In this document: piece by piece, positions 57,136 through 64,000 of the stretch
Numbering within the stretch: the stretch's first letter is position 1
Layout of the letters: every line of letters starts with the position of its first letter
Assembly: GCA_035772785.1 (NCBI GenBank)
Contig: JAOCPU010000001.1
Span: 1,364,001-1,428,000, forward strand
Direction of reading: 5' to 3'
Origin: Phlebiopsis flavidoalba
Lineage: Eukaryota > Basidiomycota > Agaricomycetes > Polyporales > Phanerochaetaceae
DNA: 64,000 nt
Translations under genes and position numbers: made by a program
Notes under the pieces: model-generated
What the model was told of the DNA's origin: nothing
Database searches by the model: none
What the model saw: only the letters and a program-made list of their open reading frames with translations

Positions 57136-59592
57136 ATGCTCTCTGCGACGCACCTCTGGCCTCAGTAGACTTTGTTTGCTTGCGACCCTCGTCGTCGCCT
57201 CGCCGCTGGTTGATTTTTCAAGTTGCACAGCCTCTCACTTTACCTCAAGGACCCGATGTAAAGACGTGTACGGTCAAGGTATTGCAGTAAGTCAATTTCG
57301 AGGTACTCAAACTAGGACGCACTGGTTAAAGTGATCCTCTAGGCGCACCTTTGCTTTCTCTTACGGAAGGTAAAATCTGCCCGTCCTGTACTTTGCTAGG
57401 TGACTGATAAATACTCAGTCCAGAGGTTGTTGAGTATAGGTAAGTCCACAAGCGTCTGTTCTGAAGGCGTGAATTGAGAATTTTGATTTAGAGTCCGCCG
57501 ACTGATTGCGGCCCTGTTGGGTCTTGGGCCGGTATCAGTCTCAACTTCACTGTGACGTCAAATGGGTATGCCAGAGAAGATTTCGATACAAGCCGAACCA
57601 CTAACAATCTTTCTAGAACGCAGTACGATCGTCTCGGTATCTTCGCGCTCGACAACGTAGAGAGTATGCCGATTCAGCGGTTAAATATCCGAGCACAGGG
57701 TCTAACTTATCTTATTAGTTTGGCGTACTTCTACACCTGAAACCTACCAAAGGAGATGGTATTATCTGGACCTACCTTCAAAGATGTGACCCGTTACACC
57801 CCGCTGTTTGCCAAGCCTGGAACATTCGTCTTGCAACTCGACAATCTTATACAGACGGGGTTGGACGGCGAATATGCTAGATGTGCGTGTCCTTAACACG
57901 CGTCAAAACTTCACCAATTGATATCATTTGTCGCATCCAGCTGTTCTTCACGCAACGTTCTATGCGTCATCGATTCAACATCCCCCGGGACAGCATGCTG
58001 ATCTAATTATCCCCTGTGACTACGCTTGCGAATAACAGTGGCGACGTCGCTTCTGTACCACCAGCCTTTTCGGTGAGGTCATTATTGAACGGTCTCCACT
58101 GAGATACTGACTGATAGACGTAGTTGAATGTGACGTTTCCCCGCAATATTGCATCAGTATATGCGGAGATCATTCCATCCGGGAACTCGGAAGAAGAGTT
58201 TTGGGTACAGCTCTCCACTTATGAGCAGTGCAGAGTCTTCAACGGTAGTCTGTTAGAGCAATGAACGTCCCGAACGAGTTTTACGGCGACTTACCGAGTG
58301 ATGCTACATATGGAGATGGTCCGTTCCGCGAGGTTCGGCTGTTCGTCGACGGCTTGCTGGCCGGCGTTGTTTTCCCGTCCGTCCTATTCTCCTTGTTTTA
58401 CAATGCTCCTCGTGCTCATATTTAATGTCAGATATTTGGTGGTCTTCACAGGGGGTATAGCCCCGACGCTATGGAGGTGACGCTACACTGACTGACTACA
58501 CAATGAATATCATTCTGATGAATTTCGTAGACCGATAGCCGCATATGCAGCTCTCGACCTTCCGACATACTACATTGATCTAACACCGTTCGCACCGATA
58601 CTAGCTGACGGCCAGTCGCATAACTTGGCCCTCGACGTTGTCTCTGCTGAAAGCGACCACACTATCAATCAAAACTGGTATGTCACTGCAAACCTTCAGG
58701 TAGTCTTGGACTCGTCCGAGAAACCAACTACGGGGAATATGACGCTGCATAACGCTCCATCGTACGCGACGACGTCAACCACTGGAAGTGCCAGTCCTGC
58801 GAGCGTGGCCTTTGTCGTAAAGGCTGAACGCACCATCCGAATTGAATCAGACGTTACGACAGGTAGCGGCAAACAGACCCACGTAGTATGGACGCAAAAC
58901 CTTGGATACACAAACTCACAGACCTATCAACACAATGCTAGTATACAGGTGAGTCGATTGCTCATATATGCTTTTGACTGATGTGTGTGAGGGGCATGCA
59001 AGGCGCTATATCAGGCTGCCAGTGGAACAATGTCTTCCACTCATAACGGCGTACAAAAAACGCTTGTGGACGATTTCTCGTTTCCATTCAAGATGGATTT
59101 CACATACACAAATTCAAACTGGACAACATGTGAGCGACAAATGAACTCTCTCTTTACTTATTTGCGTCCTGACAAACACTTACTTAGGGGTGACGTTCCG
59201 TTGATCACTCTTACGACCGGGATTTGATGCCCTCCTCCGTTCAATTCTTGCGGACGAATATACAGGAGCGACAAACCGCAAGTAAGCATGGGCCAGAAAG
59301 TCTGATGTAGCAGCCTAATTTTGGTTTCGTAGACGCGTGGTTTTTTGAGCTCGCGTCCACAGGCAACTTTGGCAATGGCTCCAGCCACAACACATTCTCT
59401 TACACTGGACGCGCGGGGTAACACATACACACGATCCGTCAGCGCCGTAAACACGACCATTTACGTCGGATCATCAGAGTGGTACATTTTTTAGCAAGGA
59501 ACGGCCTTCAAGCGATATCAAGCTCGAAGGACATATCGCAGATGGGTTTCGCTAAGCCTCGGCTTCCAGGACACTCTGTTATTGAGATGTAA
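57136..59592 (+). CDS. PNGase A-like glycopeptidase, copy 1
   Basis: Matches peptide-N4-(N-acetyl-beta-glucosaminyl)asparagine amidase A (PNGase A family), secretory-pathway enzymes that cleave N-glycans from glycopeptides. The called start precedes a hydrophobic LCLLATLVVASPLV (57,175-57,215, shifted), a possible signal or anchor. Then FQVAQPLTLPQ, DVKTCTVKVLQ (57,220-57,290), PPTDCGPVGSWAGISLNF (57,495-57,550), QYDRLGIFALDNVE (57,621-57,662), GIIWTYLKDVTRYTPLFAKP (shifted, 57,760-57,820), LQLDNLIQTGLDGEYA, VPPAFS, VRLFVDGLLAGV, GGIAPTLWR, AALDLPTYYIDLTPFAPILA (58,540-58,610), LALDVVSAESDHTINQNWYV (58,628-58,687), SSEKPTTGNMTLHNAPS, THVVWTQNLGY, MSSTHNGVQKTLVDDFSFPF, STGNFGNGSSHNTFSYT and an end AKPRLPGH with stop 59590-59592. 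At least eight short introns. Frame breaks are fewer than in C1-THF synthase. Confidence 0.82.
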
Positions 59593-59902
59593 TGATAACT
59601 CCACGTGCTGAAGGAAACGATTTTTGTAATGCGCCTTGCGAACACAATCACGCCTTTCTAGTGAACGTCATACCATGTACGGTCCTATCATGGTCCATGT
59701 GCTCACCAGACAAACGGTTCCTGATCGCGGTGAATACACCGCAAGTGCGCCGCTCTGCCCCACGCTGCGCTGGGAAATCGCTGGGAACACCCTTCCCGAT
59801 CTTCTCTCGTGCTTCGCGTCTCCACACTCACCTCATAAATAGGTCCCGCGGCTGGCCTCAGAAAGGTGTGCTACTCCCCACTATTGTGCTCTCCCTGAGA
59901 CG

Positions 59903-62485
59903 ATGTTGGTGCTTTCCGTAGTGCCTGCCCTGCTGCTGGCGTGGTACACATCTGCCTCAGCCTTTAGTGGAATTCCAGGTGGCGCAACCCCCGCCGCTGC
60001 CGCATGATGCCAAACAATGTAAACGGTCCAGATCCTAGAGTAAGGTGTTGGACCCTGCGCTCCTAGTCGAGGAGACTTTGCTTACGTCCGCTCACTACTG
60101 ATAGACGAACGTTCGGGTTTTTCTCTTCGGAGAGTGAGTGACCCCATTTACGCGCACTATTAGTGGGACTTATCGTCTCCCAGTCCTGAGATTGTCCAAA
60201 TTTACGTATGTTGCCTGTAAGCAACAATCTCGATCGAGCCTCAATCCTTTCGACGGCAGCCCTCCCACGGATTGTGGACCAGTCGGTTCTTGGGCTGGTA
60301 TTAGTCTCAATTTTACACGGTTACATCGAACGGGTAAGAGGGCTGGCATACGTAGGCAGCGGCGCCAACTGCTAAACATTCTTAGAACGCAGTTCGATCG
60401 GTTAGGTATATTTACGTTCGAAAACGTGGCAAAAAGTAGGTCGAGTAACCCAAAGCGAGCTTGATGTCTATGTTGATCTTGGTACGCATCTAGTTTGGAG
60501 AACTTCCACTCCAGAGCCTACTACTGGAGACGGGATTATTTGGACATATCTGAAGGACGTCACCCGATTTTTGCCCCTTTTTGCTAAATCTGGCACACTT
60601 TATCCTGCAGCTAGACAACCTAATTCAGACCGGTCTGGACGGACAATACGCCAGTTGAGTATCGCACATTCAGTATTTTTAAGACGCGTCATCTAACATT
60701 CAGATCCGAAGCTACGCTCCACGCAATGACGTTATTTTTTTGCCTCCCTCTGCAGCTTCATCCGCCCGCTCCTCGTGCGGATCTAATCGTCCCAGTCACT
60801 ACTCTGGCCAACAACACTTTCGAAATGATGCCTCTGTGCCACCAGCCTTTTTTCGGTGTGCTATAGGACCAGTATCGGTTGCCGGGGCATTTCCTCAGGA
60901 CGTTGCTAATCGCATAATGAAGCCTCAACATCACAGCTACCCTTCAAAATACAGTTTGGAGGTTTATGGTTCTTTATGGACTTCTTCAGGATCTGGTAAT
61001 GGTAACGAGGAGTTTTGGGTACGTAGTCCCAAAATGACCTCAATCTGTGTCATTCAAATGATCACAGTACTTCAAACACCGCCAACTCAATTCCTCGGAG
61101 ATCTTCCGAGTGGAACTAGCTTCGGCAATGGTCCTTTCAGAGAAGTTCCGCCTCCTCATTGATGGGATGGTAGCGGGAACTGCTTTCCCGTAAAGTCTGG
61201 GGTCCGCTCTCTTGTTATATCAGGAGCTCATTGTGACTTCCTAATAGGTCTTGCCGTCATCTTACTGGGGGCATTGTGCCAACGCCTGCGAGAGTCCGCT
61301 GCATGTGCGGTGGGACACAGATTCACTACTAACTCCAACGATGCGTCAAGGACCCATCACATTTCATATGGATGCTCTCGATCATATGGCCCAACTATTT
61401 CTTGGGATCTGTACTTGCCTTTTCGTTCCCTCCTTCTTCACAGAAACGGGAAGCCTCACAACTTCAACCCTTGACGTTGTCTCAGCCCCCCCCCCCCCCC
61501 CCTGGAAACACAGCCACGTCATCAACCGACGAAAGACTGGTGGTTGGTTCTATGCCGACTACTAAACGAGATGTCGTACACGATGCCAGTCGGGAAACCC
61601 ACCACTGGAAATGGATAAAACGTGTACAAGAATGCCTGCGGCCCGTTCGCAGGTCACATGGACTTCGACTACAGGCACACCGAGTCGGCAACAACGGGGA
61701 CGTTGCATTGTCCACGTGCTGCACGCCACTCGTGACGTGACACATCGAAGATCAACGATTGCTGAGACGGAGGCCGGCACAAGTTACGAACCAAACTTAG
61801 TTGTTCTCGCAGCATTCACCACCTATTCAATACGCAGGTCCTATTGTGAATACACATTCCTTCATGTGCGCAGCCGGGATCTTGCGACTATATATTTCGC
61901 GATATTTGTTCCCCATAAGTAAACAGACCGCCCCATGGTCTGTAATTTCCACTCCAACCAATGGGGTAAAAAGCACTATAGACAACTATCAGTTCCCATT
62001 GAATATCAATATTACATTCCAACCTCCGTCTGGAAATAGCTGTAAGTCTTCTCCGGTAATCGTATGTGAATCCGCCGTAGCTTATGTGATCCAGTCGTTG
62101 CCCTCTTTGATCATTCGTACGATCGCCAGATTTTACCCAGTCCGTTCATCCTGGGTTCCACCATCCAGGAGTGGCAGCTTGCAGGCAGGTATCTGTTCAA
62201 TGTGAACGATCCCAGGTTGGTAATCTTGATATACCAGGTGGATTCTTTGAGGAAACCTCAAATGGCAACTTCGGAAATGGTACCAGCAACAACACGTTCT
62301 CCTACTCGGACACGAACGGAAATACCTTCTCAAGAAAGGTTGACTCGATCAATACCAACATTATTCTGGATCAGCAAGGCGGCTCTCTCTCTCCAGCTCC
62401 AAAGCAGCAGACAGGGAAGATAGCCGGTACGAAGATCAGCTTCACGAAGCCCAGGCTGCCTGGAGGGAGAACCGGCGGTCAATGA
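59903..62485 (+). CDS. PNGase A-like glycopeptidase, copy 2
   Basis: Paralogue of the preceding gene, same strand, 310 bp downstream. The start at 59903 gives a clear signal peptide MLVLSVVPALLLAWYTSASA. Homologous blocks follow in the same order: CTVQILE-type residues, TDCGPVGSWAGISLNF (60,267-60,315), QFDRLGIFTFENVA (60,391-60,432), GIIWTYLKDVTRFLPLFAKS (60,532-60,591), IQTGLDGQYA, VPPAFF-type residues, QFLGDLPSGTSFGNGPFREV (61,089-61,148), GGIVPT-type residues, LDVVSA (61,471-61,486) broken by a C17 tract, HVINQNWWFYADLQ-type residues (shifted), KPTTGN, STHNGV-equivalents, then SNGNFGNGTSNNTFSYSDTN (62,262-62,320), GNTFSRKVDSINTNIILDQQ, and a tail KISFTKPRLPGGRTGGQ with stop 62483-62485. 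Its 3' end is clean. Divergence from copy 1 is substantial. Confidence 0.85.
61486..61502 (+). repeat. C17 homopolymer inside PNGase A copy 2
   Basis: Seventeen C interrupt the exon immediately after LDVVSA, where copy 1 continues with ESDH. The coding bases for that block resume directly after the run. Confidence 0.85.
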
Positions 62486-62599
62486 GATTCAGCATGCTGT
62501 CACGGTTTAAGTTCGTCAGCGGCGGCCTGCTCTAGCTAGCGCAAAGTTAGCGGCTCACGCTGGCAGCGTATTAGGTAGTTCTTGATAAGCGCTTCGCGC

Positions 62600-64000
62600 C
62601 ACAAACTGTTCTGTTGCCCTTTCGAGCAAATTCACGGTTTTGCGTTTTCTCTCTGTCCGATAAGATGTCTGATCAGCAAAAAGGCCAGCGGGTTCGTTCT
62701 TTTTATTGTGAGGACACACCTTAACATTCATATGGCTCGATGTATAGCTCTCCGCGCTCTTGAGGTCCTCTCCGAAACGTGCACATCCTCCAAGCCTTTG
62801 CCGCTCGAGGATGAGATCATACCAACCAACCTACAGATCTACGACAGCTGGACAGTCACTTCGGAAGGACTATCCTTTTGCGCTAACCTGACTGTTGGTG
62901 GTAAAACATTGCTTACCAAAGCGTCTTTGGTATCTAAGTCGCACCTCTCGAAACCCGCTCCTACAAGGCACTCAGTGTGCCATAAATGAATCCATGACCG
63001 ACCAAAGCACCGCTATCGGTACGCTTCTCACTACGGCACCGCGCTTTATGTCGATTAATGAACATATGCGTCACATACTCGCACAAGCAGCTCTTAGAAG
63101 TCCACCACTTCCCTCATCGAAAACGTTAAAATCACTGGCAGACACTACTCCCAGCATCAACGACGATACCACAAACAAGAGTATCTCATGCGCAACGGGG
63201 CCTGTGCACGATGCCGTTAGAAAAAATCCGGAAGGACCTCCCTCATTGCGACAACAACTTCCGTCAGTACAGAGGAGATCTTGGTTAGCGATCGAGATTT
63301 GACTGGTGGACTGCCTTGAGGGAGATACAGGAGTATGGTTAACAGGTGACTAAAGGGCGAGGTAGATGATGAGGACGAGTTGGACGATTGGGACGAGGGT
63401 GATTTAGAAGAGCTCGGGCTAGGCTCAAATAAGCCTTTCGTCCGCATCTGAAACTTGACCGCGCTAAGAAGTGTATGTCCCCGACCGCATTTCCCCCCCC
63501 CCCCGGTATTACAGGAGTGTCACGCTCACAGACATCCACAGTGTGGTGAACTCATGCGATGGACGTGTACATTACAACAAGAAAATCATACGTGATTATC
63601 AATCAAATGCATTCGCTGCCCTTACAACTTCGTCCATCGACCCTTCTACCAAGTCACTCGCACCAACTTCTCACTTTGCGAGCAGCGGTAAGATCTCGTG
63701 GCATCGCTGTATGCGCCACAGTGACCCATATCCCAGCTGTCCTGCGCGCGCTATAAATGACACAAGTGGATGCCAGCTTAAAAACCTTCCGTGTCACGCT
63801 CTTTAGGTTCGGTCAGCCACCTTCAGGGACCATCGAAGGGGAAGTTCAAGCCCTTGAAGGAGAAGTTGAGCAGTAAGTACCAAAGCCTAACAACCAGCGA
63901 AATCTTCTATCCCGCCCAAGACCGGGCCTTCCCTTAGGGTACGAAACGTCCTATCAGGTGCTAGCGAAAATGTATAGCCAAAGCCTCCGAAGATATACCA
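62600..64000 (+). CDS. unidentified gene running off the right edge
   Basis: Family not recognised. Plus-strand blocks that look real, in shifting frames: ALEVLSETCTSSKPLPLEDE (62,757-62,816), HMRHILAQAALRSPPLPSSK (63,062-63,121), a strongly acidic DELDDWDEGDLEELGLGSNK (63,373-63,432), TDIHSVVNSCDGRVHYNKKI (63,529-63,590), then VTLFRFGQPPSGTIEGEVQA (63,793-63,852) and LEGEVEQ followed by a GTAAGT-like donor at about 63,874. The coding sequence therefore continues past 64,000. A C12 run lies at 63493-63504. The acidic segment and mixed helical blocks do not point to a known function. The start is a guess. Confidence 0.45.

Overview
The window reads as nuclear DNA of a filamentous basidiomycete, most likely an Agaricomycete. 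The genes have many short GT-AG introns (about 45-70 bp), and the set is eukaryotic and fungal: Ypt1/Rab1, Argonaute, Pdx1/Snz, cyclin L, Bub2, CCT-delta, trifunctional C1-THF synthase, Uba3, Rcl1, Ogg1, a Nur1-like protein, fructose-1,6-bisphosphatase, a C2H2 zinc-finger factor, a PMP3-domain protein and two PNGase A-like proteins. No rRNA, tRNA, CRISPR array, plasmid or intact transposon was recognised. Species assignment is not possible from the sequence alone.

Layout, left to right. 0-5.6 kb: YPT1 (+) and Argonaute (+). 5.6-11.7 kb: GC-rich, simple-sequence-rich DNA with no gene I can name. 11.7-13.4 kb: PDX1 (+). 14.4-16.5 kb: an RS/RD-rich protein (-), divergent from cyclin L (+, 16.7-17.7 kb), which converges on BUB2 (-, 18.0-19.3 kb). 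19.3-23.1 kb: unassigned. 23.1-25.1 kb: CCT4 (-). 25.1-29.1 kb: unassigned. 29.1-32.7 kb: C1-THF synthase (+). 35.0-36.7 kb: UBA3 (-), divergent from RCL1 (+, 37.1-38.6 kb). 41.4-43.0 kb: OGG1 (+). 43.4-44.9 kb: single-pass membrane protein (-). 45.2-46.6 kb: repeat-like DNA. 46.8-48.2 kb: NUR1-like (+), convergent with FBP1 (-, 48.4-50.0 kb). 50.5-52.0 kb: unidentified gene (-). 52.7-54.3 kb: C2H2 factor (-). 54.9-55.4 kb: a long polypyrimidine tract. 55.6-56.6 kb: PMP3-domain protein (+). 57.1-62.5 kb: two tandem PNGase A-like genes (+). 62.6-64.0 kb: an unidentified gene running off the right edge.

The feature that most affects annotation is dense single-base disruption. Nearly every recognised gene changes reading frame inside exons that are otherwise highly conserved, usually because of one extra base. 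Essential single-copy genes (YPT1, CCT4, C1-THF synthase) are affected as well as dispensable ones. The simplest explanation is unpolished long-read sequence rather than pseudogenes. Start and stop positions are therefore approximate, and gene identities rest on piecewise matches in shifting frames.

The genes are mainly housekeeping and do not form one pathway. The arrangements that may mean something are the divergent pair RS-protein/cyclin L (both linked to pre-mRNA splicing), the tandem PNGase A genes, and an Argonaute whose readable catalytic tetrad is D-E-D-D. I did not find a convincing new biological system.
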